DNA from: Effrenium voratum
Lineage: Eukaryota > Sar > Dinophyceae > Suessiales > Symbiodiniaceae
Assembly: GCA_963377175.1 (NCBI GenBank)
Contig: CAUJNA010003287.1
Location: forward strand, 651,519-715,518
Length of the DNA stretch: 64,000 bases
Direction of reading: 5' to 3'
Both the position numbers and the translations under genes were made by a program. Of the stretch, positions 25,636-33,915 are shown piece by piece (the first letter of the stretch is position 1; each line of letters opens with the position of its first letter). Under the pieces are notes generated by a model. That model was given only the letters and a program-made list of their open reading frames with translations. It had not been told where the DNA came from and did not search any database.

Positions 25636-25904
25636 ACATATTTCTTGGTATCTTCAATATACTTGACTTGGTAGAAATCCAGACTTGATTGTTTAGGTTC
25701 TTTAATAACTTTTTCATTAAGTTTTTTAATATATACATTTCGTTTATTCTTGTATTCAGTGCTCTCTCTATCAACTTCTTTTGGTTGGTAATTATTAGTA
25801 TTATTGTAAGCTGGTTTCTTCATACTTTCTAACAGTTGATAAATGCGTTTATTTTGTTCCATTATTTCATCAATTTTCAAAATTAGTTTATCCACACCTT
25901 CCAT
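25632..25904 (-). CDS. Small coiled-coil protein
   Basis: A 90-residue protein beginning with a predicted coiled coil (DKLILKIDEIMEQNKRIYQLL), followed by a polar linker and a basic C-terminal half. The ending KEPKQSSLDFYQVKYIED resembles that of the 107-residue protein at 47,533-47,856 in element B (KQPKSTTLEFYKISKNDD), which occupies the equivalent place before the ATPase block, so they are likely homologues. The stop overlaps the end of the shifted integrase frame by four bases. The start is preceded by ATAATATAGTATAT, the late-type AT run. Function unknown. Confidence 0.75.
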   Translation of the reverse strand: MEGVDKLILKIDEIMEQNKRIYQLLESMKKPAYNNTNNYQPKEVDRESTEYKNKRNVYIKKLNEKVIKEPKQSSLDFYQVKYIEDTKKYV

Positions 25905-25945
25905 ATATACTATATTATAAAACTAAAGGTTTAAAACTAAATATT

Positions 25946-26258
25946 TTAATTTCGAAGGTCTTTGTTACTTAAATGTTTAAATTCTTCGCCTTCTACCATA
26001 AGTCTAACAATGTTATCTAAATCTTTTTGAGTATGTCCACATACTAACGCTTTGTCTAGATATAAATATTCATAGCTAAGACCAACACTAAGTAATAAAA
26101 AGTTATATTTTTTAGTTTGAGTACGAGTTAAGACTATTTTACATCCACACTTACAAGTATAATAACTAACACCATGATAATTAATTATTGTCTCCAATTT
26201 GTTTATCTAATTCAAGTGCTCCAAAATGTAAATGTGTTAAACTTGAAAATTCAACCAT
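25946..26258 (-). CDS. CxCGC zinc-ribbon-like small protein, frameshifted
   Basis: Residues around YTCKCGCKIVLTRT and a later VCGHTQKDLDNIV give a C-x-C-G-C ... C-x-H arrangement suited to binding one zinc ion. The same arrangement and trailing DLDxIV occur in the protein at 33,543-33,872, so element A holds two copies of this family. The open part ends at 25,946. The probable start is the ATG at 26,258, but the frame breaks once near 26,195, after which the zinc-binding part is in frame. Function unknown. A nucleic-acid-binding or regulatory role is possible. Confidence 0.65.
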
Positions 26259-26326
26259 ATACTATATTATTCAACTGTACTTTTAAAACTAAATGTTTAA
26301 ATTATGTTAATTCTACTCTTTAAATA

Positions 26327-26848
26327 CTAATTTTTCATCATTTGTTTAATAGTTTCCTGCGTTTCGTTATCACCATTATCGGATGGTGATGCATGCCTAC
26401 CCCATTTAAAAGTTATATTATGAACATCTGTTTCTAAGTTGATACTGTCTTTAGTTTTATCAATATTCATTTTCTTATCATTTTTACTAATTTTTAAACT
26501 TGTTGGAATACACGAACATTTACAATTTCCTTTCTTTTGTATTTGTAATTCATTCTTAAGTTTTTAACATTCTTTTGCATGTAGGACAAACAACCTCAAT
26601 AACTGATGTTTCTTTAACAATTTCTTCATCAGTTGATGAAACACTTGAACCTGTCTTATTCTTTTTGTTTTTCTTTTTTGGCATTTATATTAATATTTAC
26701 ATTTTTTTTTGATATATTGTATTCCTAGCTTAATTAATGCTAATGAATAATAACAACATTTCTTAATTTTATTATCGGCTATAACAACATCTTCTATATG
26801 TTGTACTTCATTTATTATATCAATATAATCTGTATAACTCCTTTTCAT
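26327..26848 (-). pseudogene. Broken copy of the Cys-rich protein found intact at 47,891
   Basis: The start (MKRSYTDYIDIINEVQ) and the following KIKKCCYY...LGIQYIK match the intact 178-residue protein of element B at 47,891-48,427 (MNRSYSNYINIIDELE). Beyond 26,690 the similarity continues through the CxxC-type cluster (VVCPTCKR) and the final KQMMKN. At least three single-base length changes, in A-rich runs near 26,690, 26,665 and 26,565, interrupt the frame. It lies immediately upstream of, and divergent from, the conserved non-coding block and the ATPase gene, as in element B. It is either a decayed gene or one scarred by homopolymer sequencing errors. Confidence 0.75.
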
Positions 26849-26885
26849 ATTAAATAATAAGATGAAATAATTATTTAATCTTATT

Positions 26886-27084
26886 ATTTTCATGCATAAT
26901 AGAATATTGGTGGGGCACAGCACTTAGGGGTTTTAATTGCATACGCGAGCAAGACACAAAACTAATTATCTTCAATGCTTCTTGACTGAAGTTGATGAAA
27001 GAGCCTGTTCTACTACGATAGACACCATTCATATCATAGCAATGCTTTCATACAAAAAATAATATTAATTTATTTTCTAAATAT
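26886..27084 (+). promoter_or_regulatory. Conserved non-coding block upstream of the ATPase (element A copy)
   Basis: A segment of about 200 bp that is nearly the same as 48,464-48,651 in element B, including AGAATATTGGTGGGGCACAG, GACTGAAGTTGATGAAAGAG and ATCATAGCAATGCTTTCATA. It is better conserved than the genes on either side. It lies between the divergent Cys-rich gene and the ATPase gene. Frames through it do not agree between the copies, so it is not protein-coding. Candidates are a divergent promoter, an origin, a packaging signal or a non-coding RNA. Confidence 0.75.
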
Positions 27085-27102
27085 TTTTAATATTATTATT
27101 TT

Positions 27103-28101
27103 ATGCCTGAAGTTCCCATTATAAAACCAAAAAACATAACTGATTATGAATTCAAACAATCCAAATATGAACATGTACCAAAACTACATTTTCGCTCAAT
27201 TGTTGTTGCTTCATCAACGGGTGGCAAAACAGTTTTAATCCAAAACCTTATCCTAAATGTTTATAGGGACTGCTTCGCTCGTATATTCATTTTTAGCCCG
27301 TCTGTTCATAATGACCCTACCTTCGTTGAAGTCAAGAAATATCAAAAAGATAATATGAAGGTTGATGATGGAAAAGAAAAGTTATATTATGACACCTACC
27401 AACCTGAAGAACTGGAAGAAATAATTAACACGCAAAGAAAGATAATTCATTATATGAAAGAACAGAAGATGAAGAAACTACATTCAATTTTAATCATAGT
27501 TGATGATTTTGCAGACGACCCTAAATTTGTTAGATACAGCAAGTTATTACATGGACTGGCAACGAGAGGCAGACACGACGCCATTAGTTGTTGTTTAAGC
27601 GTTCAAAAATACCGTGTCCTAGCACCAATCATTAGGTTGAATTCAAGTTCGTTGTATATATTCAAGTTAAAGAATGTATCAGAGTTAATGTCATTCATTG
27701 AGGAAAACTCTGCCATTGTTGATAAAGAGCAACTGTTAAATATGTATCATAAAGCAGTAGATGACAAGCCCTACTCCTTCTTTTATGTCAATATGAATTC
27801 CAAAGATGTTAATAATATGTTTCATGTTAGATTTGAGAAAGCTTTTAAAAAAAATAAATCTATTATATATTATAGAATGTTAAAAATGTTTCAAGAAAGA
27901 ATATATGAAGAACCAGTAAGGTTTTTCGGTGATGACGGACGTAGTCCCTCATCAGGGCGAAGCCGTGATGACATACCAAAACAAATTCAAGAATACCGGA
28001 AGCAAAGACTACAACAATTAGTAGAGTGTGAATGTGGTGAAACTTTTTTAATGAAGGATGCTCCTGACCATATTGAAAGTAATTGTCATACTTACTCTTA
28101 A
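27103..28101 (+). CDS. FtsK/HerA-type DNA-packaging ATPase with C-terminal extension
   Basis: This is the genome-packaging ATPase of the Polinton/PLV/giant-virus (A32-like) group, which pumps DNA into capsids. The P-loop is VVASSTGGKT at residues 35-44, and Walker B is ILIIVDDFADD near residues 129-139. A later KYRVLAPIIRLNSSS motif is conserved with element B. The first ~250 residues align throughout with the 255-residue ATPase at 48,668. The last ~80 residues are extra: a linker with SPSSGRSRDD and a mini zinc motif (CECGETF...H...C). The extension frame stops at 28,101, but a one-base shift opens an acidic tail to 28,215. The ATG at 27,103 gives MPEVPII, matching MTDVPII of the homologue. 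Confidence 0.93.
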   Translation: MPEVPIIKPKNITDYEFKQSKYEHVPKLHFRSIVVASSTGGKTVLIQNLILNVYRDCFARIFIFSPSVHNDPTFVEVKKYQKDNMKVDDGKEKLYYDTYQPEELEEIINTQRKIIHYMKEQKMKKLHSILIIVDDFADDPKFVRYSKLLHGLATRGRHDAISCCLSVQKYRVLAPIIRLNSSSLYIFKLKNVSELMSFIEENSAIVDKEQLLNMYHKAVDDKPYSFFYVNMNSKDVNNMFHVRFEKAFKKNKSIIYYRMLKMFQERIYEEPVRFFGDDGRSPSSGRSRDDIPKQIQEYRKQRLQQLVECECGETFLMKDAPDHIESNCHTYS

Positions 28102-28215
28102 GGAAGAAGAAAGAAGAAGGAAAGAATTGGAAGAACATAATCGTATAGAAAATGATACTGATAGTGATAGTGATAATTATAGTGATGGTGGTTCAACAAG
28201 AGTGTCAGATGATTA
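28102..28215 (+). pseudogene. Shifted acidic tail after the ATPase
   Basis: Directly after the ATPase stop, another frame encodes a Glu/Arg-rich then Asp/Ser-rich tail (NDTDSDSDNYSDGG) up to TAA at 28,215. It would continue the ATPase extension if one base were missing or extra near 28,100. In element B the corresponding place holds a separate small CxCG protein with an acidic, Ser-containing end. Confidence 0.5.
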
Positions 28216-28246
28216 AAAAATAACTAAATATGTTAGATTTGAAAAA

Positions 28247-28260
28247 GCATTTAAAATAAA
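28247..28260 (+). promoter_or_regulatory. Putative promoter motif GCATTTAAAA
   Basis: GCATTTAAAATAAA lies 24 bp upstream of the ATG at 28,280. It resembles GCATTTAAAGAAATATT at 59,641 and GCATTTAAAAGTATATT at 55,772. Confidence 0.45.
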
Positions 28261-28279
28261 ATAAATATTCAAATATATT

Positions 28280-28815
28280 ATGTTATTTTATGATTTACCA
28301 TTAGACATTAAAAAACTTGTATTATCTTATAGTTTAGGTGATGTTAAATTATTAAAAATACAAAAAATAGTAATATTGTTAAAAATAATATTAATAAATA
28401 TAAACCAGTTTATAAGTCTTACACATTAAATAACATACATTATGTTGAAATTGATAATATCAATATTAATAATGGAATATCATATATTTTTAATTTAAGT
28501 GAGTTAGATAAATTACATAAAAAGCAAGAACCATTAAAATTATTTATTGAATATGATATATTTGCTACATATAGCTCGTTTACTCGTTGGTTTCATGTTT
28601 GTAATCGAACGTTAATATCAATTAATTTATTTGATATTTATTATTTTCTTAATAAAGACCTTCATAAACTTAAATTAGTGTATGCGAGTGATGTGGTTAA
28701 TTTTGTTTCATTACAAGTGAAAAAAATAACTATTAAAGTCATCGATGATGGTGAACAAAGTATTATTAATGATTTTATTTTTATGTTTACAATTAATAAT
28801 ATTAATAATGTTTAA
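28280..28815 (+). pseudogene. F-box-like protein gene, frameshifted
   Basis: The ATG at 28,280 starts MLFYDLPLDIKKLVLSYSLG, similar to the beginning of the protein at 24,048. After about 30 codons the frame breaks in a run of six A residues near 28,365. The neighbouring frame then stays open to TAA at 28,815, with an Asn/Ile/Leu-rich composition typical of leucine-rich or F-box-partner repeats in AT-rich viruses. The two parts together would be about 178 residues, the same size as the 175-residue paralogue. Function unknown; a host-interaction role is speculative. Confidence 0.6.
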
Positions 28816-28825
28816 TATTATTAAA

Positions 28826-29036
28826 TTAAATCAATGAAGCGTTGCATAAATTCAACGCAGGTAATTTATATAATAGTTTGTCCGATTTTTGATTTTCTAA
28901 CTTTTCTATTCTCGTTACACATTCTTGAATAGATTTTATTATTAAAGTATCCGCTCTTGTTTTTTTCATCTACTCTTAAATTCTTAATGTCTTCCATACT
29001 GTTATTTTCTTCGTTTTTGCTTTGACCAATACCCAT
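28826..29036 (-). pseudogene. MGIGQSK-type small protein, frameshifted
   Basis: The counterpart of the intact 69-residue protein at 49,727-49,936. Both start MGIGQSKN and share NNSMEDIK and LRVDEK. In this copy a run of A residues after the LRVDE codons has one extra base (near 28,963), so the remaining two thirds is out of frame, although its bases still match the intact copy to the end (28,826). The N-terminal MGxxxS is a typical N-myristoylation signal, suggesting membrane attachment. Confidence 0.7.
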
Positions 29037-29045
29037 TATATATTA

Positions 29046-30995
29046 TTATTTAGATTTTTCTTTTTTCAATTCCTTAATTTCTTTTTCAAGTTTATCTATC
29101 TTATCGCTCAACTCTAATACTGCCTTATGAACTAGCACTGGTAAAACTAAATAATTCAATCCTAAATACTCTTTATCTTTGCATACAATATTTTCAAACT
29201 CTTTAGCGATTGCTTTTAATACTTCATCTGCGATATATCCTATATGAGTTTTACCGCCATCATTTCTATCGTGTCTTTTAAACTTCTTCGGTTTAAATTT
29301 CTTAATAACATTCATACAATTAGATTTGATATTGTCTATGTCATATTTCAATCGTGAGTCACTTGAATCAACAAATGTTCCATTAATCGTCACGGTTGTC
29401 GCTGTTAAATCTATATTAGTTCCTGTTGATGGTTCTAGTGTATTACATAGCAATTTCTTCGTTCCTAAAACTGTTACATTTTCATTAAAAGTCGATGGAG
29501 CATTATTTGTAAAACTTCCAGTATTTACTGTCGTTCCAAATGTCTTATCAATAGACAATAAGACTGAAGGAGTAGTTGAACTATCAGCAACTCTAAACGC
29601 TGTATTTGATGTTCTGAATATTACATCAATTGTAGATAAACTAGTTCCATCGTAGTAAGTTGATATTTCACTCGTACCAAGCTTTAAGTCTGTTCCAGTA
29701 GTCATTGAAATATTATTCAAAAATGAAACCGTTGTTAGATCAAATGATTGAATGGTATTAGTTGCCAAATATGCATTTTGAACTGCTAAGTTAGTATCAA
29801 CGGTTACTAATGTTCCACCATTAGGCGCTATATGATTGCTTCTTAATGCTCCATTAGTTTTAACATAAACATCATCAGCAAATAAATTACCCATAAAACC
29901 AGCAGTAGCAGTATTAAAAGTCCATCCAGTAGAAATATTAACAGCTCCAACTATATTAGATTGAACAGCAGGGTCTCCACAAATGAACCTAATTGAAGAA
30001 TTAACATCACTATTCCTCATATCAAAAGATGAAAAAGCACTAACATATCTATATAATTCACAATTTGTATCAATTGTTAATTTACCATCAGTATCAATAT
30101 TAACATTATCACAATTAACAGCAGCATTTGTATAAATATTTCCTAACACATCTATAGGTTTGCTAAAAATTGTTTTTCCTACAAGCCCATCTGCCATAAA
30201 AAAAAATTGGTTTGAAGCATTAGTTATATCTCCTACACTACACGCAACAAAATCAGGATGATGTATATAAAAACCTTGTGTTGCATCTGGTGTATATTTT
30301 TCTAAGTATGGTTCTAATCCATTTATTGAAGTATTGATATTATCTATTTTTGTTTTAATATCTGTTGATAAATCATTATTTGTAAATAAATTTCCTTTCA
30401 TATAAACAGCACCTTCGAAATATGATGTTCCGTGTGCTTGAGCAAAATTATACGAAGTATGAACATTACCATTAATTGTAATTCTTGAAGCATTATTAGG
30501 TCTTCCAATAATAACATCTCCTGTATTCCATCCTAACCATAATCTATAAGGAGTAGCACCTGTTAGTCCTTGATAAGAGTCTAACTGACATCCTCGTTTA
30601 AACTCGAGTCTTTGGTTACTAACTGCGTCCTGGATTCTAAATATTGGATTAGTATTATCTGTTAAACTAAGTATTAATGGAGAGTTTACTGTTTGCGCAG
30701 TTGTATTAACTTTGTCTAATTTTTGTCCTAATGATGTATCCTGTGAATTATTAGTAGTAATTATTGAATTAATTGTATTTGTATTTCCTGTTATTAATCC
30801 ACTTAATCCATCTGATTGTAAAACATATCTAGCGTCAGAACCTGCTATATCTAAAATAGACGAACACGAAAATAAACCTGATACTTGTAAATTAGATAAT
30901 ATTGTAGTATTATGATTTAATAATATTTTATCATTTTGAAAAGTTGAAGAATTATTAATTTCTACATCTCCAAAACCTCTTTGATTTAAAACCAT
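29046..30995 (-). CDS. Fiber/spike protein with peptidase S74 chaperone domain (main part)
   Basis: A virion attachment fiber ending in an intramolecular chaperone that trims itself off after trimer folding. The C-terminal ~105 residues carry the S74 signature SDSRLK with the catalytic dyad Ser545 and Lys550, followed by HIGYIADEV and YLGLNYLVLPVLVHKAV, then a terminal coiled coil (DKIDKLEKEIKEL). Residues ~95-215 (30,342-30,701) are almost identical to the fiber of element B, while the rest has diverged. Upstream, the same frame continues into 31,065-31,766 but is interrupted by two stops. The ATG at 30,995 may allow re-initiation. It probably recognises host cells; the beta-rich Asn/Thr repeats fit a shaft. 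Confidence 0.9.
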   Translation of the reverse strand: MVLNQRGFGDVEINNSSTFQNDKILLNHNTTILSNLQVSGLFSCSSILDIAGSDARYVLQSDGLSGLITGNTNTINSIITTNNSQDTSLGQKLDKVNTTAQTVNSPLILSLTDNTNPIFRIQDAVSNQRLEFKRGCQLDSYQGLTGATPYRLWLGWNTGDVIIGRPNNASRITINGNVHTSYNFAQAHGTSYFEGAVYMKGNLFTNNDLSTDIKTKIDNINTSINGLEPYLEKYTPDATQGFYIHHPDFVACSVGDITNASNQFFFMADGLVGKTIFSKPIDVLGNIYTNAAVNCDNVNIDTDGKLTIDTNCELYRYVSAFSSFDMRNSDVNSSIRFICGDPAVQSNIVGAVNISTGWTFNTATAGFMGNLFADDVYVKTNGALRSNHIAPNGGTLVTVDTNLAVQNAYLATNTIQSFDLTTVSFLNNISMTTGTDLKLGTSEISTYYDGTSLSTIDVIFRTSNTAFRVADSSTTPSVLLSIDKTFGTTVNTGSFTNNAPSTFNENVTVLGTKKLLCNTLEPSTGTNIDLTATTVTINGTFVDSSDSRLKYDIDNIKSNCMNVIKKFKPKKFKRHDRNDGGKTHIGYIADEVLKAIAKEFENIVCKDKEYLGLNYLVLPVLVHKAVLELSDKIDKLEKEIKELKKEKSK

Positions 30996-31064
30996 AGTTG
31001 CTCCACTTAAATTTCCATAAACATAACTATCAAAATAATTATTTTACATTTCAAAGAAAATATA

Positions 31065-31766
31065 TTAATTTCCATAATTTGCTATTTTGAAAATTGAAGT
31101 AGTTGTTATATTATGAATTAATGTATTATTTAATACTGATGTATTTAACTTATTTGATAATAGATTATTAGTTGTTACTTTATTATAGTAATCTGCTTCA
31201 TTAAATGAACCTCCATTCTGTAAATCTGATATTGATATAATATGTGAATTTACTGTACTTTTTAATCCTGTTATTAAATTAGAATTAGAACTAATATTAT
31301 TAAAATTAGTTGTTATAGTAGAATTTAAATTATTTATTAAATGTGTATTTAATGAAATATTATTGAAATTTGTATTAATTAAGTTAGAATTAGACCTAAT
31401 GTTATTAAAATTAGTTGTCATAGTAGAATTTAAATTACTTATTAAATTTGTATTTGATGAAATATTATTAAATTTTGTATTTGAAGTCATTGCCAAATTA
31501 CCTATTAAAAATGTATTTGAACTAATATTATTTGATAATACCTTAATTTCTGTTTTGTCATATGTTTCAGGTATATCATAAAAATTAGCATTTATCTGCT
31601 CCTTTGTGTAAGTATCTACTTGGTCTGCTTTGTTGTTGAGTAAATCAATGATATCTGATTGATTAGCGTATATGTTTCTAATGTTTGTCACCCCGCTTGT
31701 AGAATTGATTTCGCTAATTGTGTGCGCTACAACATTTTCAAAGTTTGTTAAATTTATTGAAGGCAT
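31065..31766 (-). CDS. Fiber N-terminal part (capsid-anchoring shaft)
   Basis: A 233-residue, Asn/Ser/Thr-rich protein made of repeats such as NNISSNTFLI, NNISSNTNLI and NNISSNSNLI, each about 17-20 residues, typical of a trimeric viral fiber shaft. The same repeats occur in the N-terminal third of the single-ORF fiber of element B (57,154). It is in the same frame as the downstream part at 30,995. A 57-bp segment carrying two TAA codons lies between them, flanked by a 10-bp direct repeat TATGGAAATT, so the split looks like a secondary insertion. The start is preceded by AATATATAATG, the late-type signal. It follows the capsid gene on the same strand. Confidence 0.8.
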   Translation of the reverse strand: MPSINLTNFENVVAHTISEINSTSGVTNIRNIYANQSDIIDLLNNKADQVDTYTKEQINANFYDIPETYDKTEIKVLSNNISSNTFLIGNLAMTSNTKFNNISSNTNLISNLNSTMTTNFNNIRSNSNLINTNFNNISLNTHLINNLNSTITTNFNNISSNSNLITGLKSTVNSHIISISDLQNGGSFNEADYYNKVTTNNLLSNKLNTSVLNNTLIHNITTTSIFKIANYGN

Positions 31767-31829
31767 TATATATTAATAGTAGAAATGATAATATGTATTT
31801 ATTTTTAATATTATCATTTTTACTTATTT

Positions 31830-33212
31830 TTAATCTAAAATCTGCACTCCGGCGTCTCTAATGGAAAATATTTGTTCTGATACTAATGTTATATCTATTG
31901 TATCTGGCATATTTGCTGTTACCATATTTCCAATAGGTTTGACTCGAATTAGAAGCTGTTGCCCTGCTTTTGTGTTAATTCCAGTATATGAACTATCGGG
32001 AACCTTTTCGAAATTCATAGCAAAGATAAACTTATCAACACGATAAGCAGAATATTCAATTGATAAATGGTGTTGATGGAACAATGGTAAATTTAATGCT
32101 TTTCGTAAATAATAGAATGCTTGTGTTAATGAACGACAAGGATACTCAGGATATAGTTTTGAACCTAATTGAAGTTGAAATTCTAAATCAAGGTCGGGAT
32201 TGTAGTATCCACTGTCTTGATAGTTCAAATTATACATAGGATGATAGAAATTGTTGTATTCTTTCATAACATGAGTATCGCCTACTCCACTTTTGTTGAA
32301 ACTTATGAACGCGGCAACGAGTTTAGACACTGAACGAACAACAGTAGTGTTAATTGACGACGAACCATCAGGAACTTGATTAGATTGACAAATATAAGTA
32401 TTATATGTGATTGGAAGTTCTTTTGAATCGAGGAGGTGAGCAACATATTTATTGTGGAGGTCGTTGTCCAAGCTAACCAAATCAGTTTGAAGGAATGCGT
32501 TACTAATTGAGAACTGCTCATTTGTATGAAGGCTTGAGTCTGCGTTGCCACTTTCTGGAAACCTCGTACCACCAACTGTAACAACGCAATCGGTAAAATT
32601 TGAAACTAGTTCAAGTTCTAAAACAAGAGGACACGCTTTTAACGGGATATACTTAAACTGATTGAATAGTCCAAGCATCGGTTTAAATCCGACAACCATT
32701 TTTCTTCTAAAACCGGGAATTGTGTAAGCGTCATATGCAGGACCAATATGACCCGATGCAGGAACTGCACGACGAGTGTTTAAATCACCATCATATCTAT
32801 AACCAAAACTCTGGGCATCTTCATTGTCCCTTGCTCCTTTTGACATCAAACAACTCATCATATGATGATTTCGGTTGTAGTAATCAATGTCTTCAACAAG
32901 TTGATTACCAGCAATTAGTCTTACTCTTCTAAAAAAGGAATAAGCAGGAGACAGAGGACGCAAGCGTTTATTGTCTGTCGTGTCAGTGTTTTCAACAGTG
33001 AAATAAACCATTACACTCTGTGGGTCTAACCAACTATTATCTTCAGCATTTAACGCTATTTTCAACACACGCTGGCCTGATGAAGGAGTGTAGATATTAC
33101 TCCCAGAAGGAAAAAACGAGACAGAACGACGGTCGTTGATATAACTTGCACCTTTATTTAATTTGAATGAGAGGTTGTCAATTAGAATATCTTCAGCACT
33201 ACAAGTTTCCAT
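31830..33212 (-). CDS. Major capsid protein, probable double jelly-roll
   Basis: A 460-residue protein, the best candidate for the major capsid protein. It has the length expected for short DJR capsid proteins of Polinton-like viruses, is rich in predicted beta strands, and sits beside the ATPase, penton and fiber genes. Its homologue in element B (52,173-53,758) shares FPSGSNIY, the early RxV/I strand region, the central LELELVS and the late PDLDLEFQLQ...YPEYPC...AFYYLRKAL segment. No catalytic residues are expected. The start ATG at 33,212 follows the AT run ATTATATATATAGTA. The family call rests on context and general features, not on a database match, so the exact clade is open. Confidence 0.82.
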   Translation of the reverse strand: METCSAEDILIDNLSFKLNKGASYINDRRSVSFFPSGSNIYTPSSGQRVLKIALNAEDNSWLDPQSVMVYFTVENTDTTDNKRLRPLSPAYSFFRRVRLIAGNQLVEDIDYYNRNHHMMSCLMSKGARDNEDAQSFGYRYDGDLNTRRAVPASGHIGPAYDAYTIPGFRRKMVVGFKPMLGLFNQFKYIPLKACPLVLELELVSNFTDCVVTVGGTRFPESGNADSSLHTNEQFSISNAFLQTDLVSLDNDLHNKYVAHLLDSKELPITYNTYICQSNQVPDGSSSINTTVVRSVSKLVAAFISFNKSGVGDTHVMKEYNNFYHPMYNLNYQDSGYYNPDLDLEFQLQLGSKLYPEYPCRSLTQAFYYLRKALNLPLFHQHHLSIEYSAYRVDKFIFAMNFEKVPDSSYTGINTKAGQQLLIRVKPIGNMVTANMPDTIDITLVSEQIFSIRDAGVQILD

Positions 33213-33321
33213 TACTATATATATAATCTAATTTAGAAATAATTTAAACTAAATTGATATTTTTTTACAAATTGATGAAATTGCAATTTCATTAATTTCT
33301 AAAACATATTTTATATATGTT

Positions 33322-33543
33322 TTACAAATTGAATAATTTCGTATAATCCTTTTGATTAAACTTATTATTTTTAAATATTTTCATTTTCTTTTTCTTAATC
33401 TTATCTTCAACTGGAGTATTGCCTTTTTCTTTCTCCAATACTAATTCTCTAATTTCTTCATATGAACTTTTCTTATACTTTTTATTTCTATTCTTAATCA
33501 TATCATCCGTTGTTTCATTGTCATATTTCTTATGATGTATCAT
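33322..33543 (-). CDS. Small basic virion-block protein (73 aa)
   Basis: A 73-residue, Lys-rich protein encoded directly upstream of the capsid gene. Element B has a protein of exactly 73 residues at 53,783-54,004 in the same position; they share little beyond charge and a Y-x-x-L/I-x-x-I/L-V segment. It contains KKSSYEEIRELV, resembling a short motif seen in other proteins of the block (PSYDELLKE, PTYEEIV). The basic character suggests a DNA-binding or capsid cement role, which is inference. The ATG overlaps the stop of the upstream gene by one base. Confidence 0.7.
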   Translation of the reverse strand: MIHHKKYDNETTDDMIKNRNKKYKKSSYEEIRELVLEKEKGNTPVEDKIKKKKMKIFKNNKFNQKDYTKLFNL

Positions 33544-33872
33544 TAATAATAATATGAAAATAGTTTTATGTTTTTTCTTTTTACTATTTCATCAAGGTCT
33601 GATTGACTATGATTACACTTGTTTCTGTTGTCATTGATGAGGAAATAACCATTTTGATACTTTGGTACAAACATATTATAAATTGAAATAATCCAGTTAT
33701 AATCAATATAGTCAGGTCTAACTCTGACACTCCTAATAATGAAACACCCACACTGACATTTTACATGTGTTCGTTTATTATCTCTATCTAAATACTTTAA
33801 TCTGTCTTCAATTGTTAATGGTTTATATGTTGTTTCACTTTCTGTCAAGTTTTTATTTAACTGATTATGCAT
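33543..33872 (-). CDS. CxCGC zinc-ribbon-like protein, second copy
   Basis: A 109-residue protein with VKCQCGCFII, RVRPDYIDYNW, and KCNHSQSDLDEIV, giving the C-x-C-G-C ... C-x-H plus DLDxIV arrangement also found at 25,946-26,258. The middle has an aromatic segment (YNMFVPKYQNGYFLI). It likely binds one zinc ion. It lies between the lipase-like gene and the small basic protein on the minus strand, with an ATG at 33,872 preceded by AAATTATATATG. Role unknown; no copy is recognised in element B at this place. Confidence 0.7.
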   Translation of the reverse strand: MHNQLNKNLTESETTYKPLTIEDRLKYLDRDNKRTHVKCQCGCFIIRSVRVRPDYIDYNWIISIYNMFVPKYQNGYFLINDNRNKCNHSQSDLDEIVKRKNIKLFSYYY

Positions 33873-33915
33873 ATATAATTTATATATACATTTATATATT
33901 TAAGTACTTATTTAA

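Noticed and set aside
26980..27010. Hammerhead-type ribozyme core (GTTGATGAAAG)
   Set aside because: The full CUGANGA ... GAAA arrangement with three stems could not be drawn. Only part of the core resembles it.
26886..27054. Minus-strand 53-codon frame starting MNGVYRSRTG in the conserved block
   Set aside because: The same frame stops after 17 codons in the B copy, and the changes show no codon bias, so DNA or RNA conservation is more likely.
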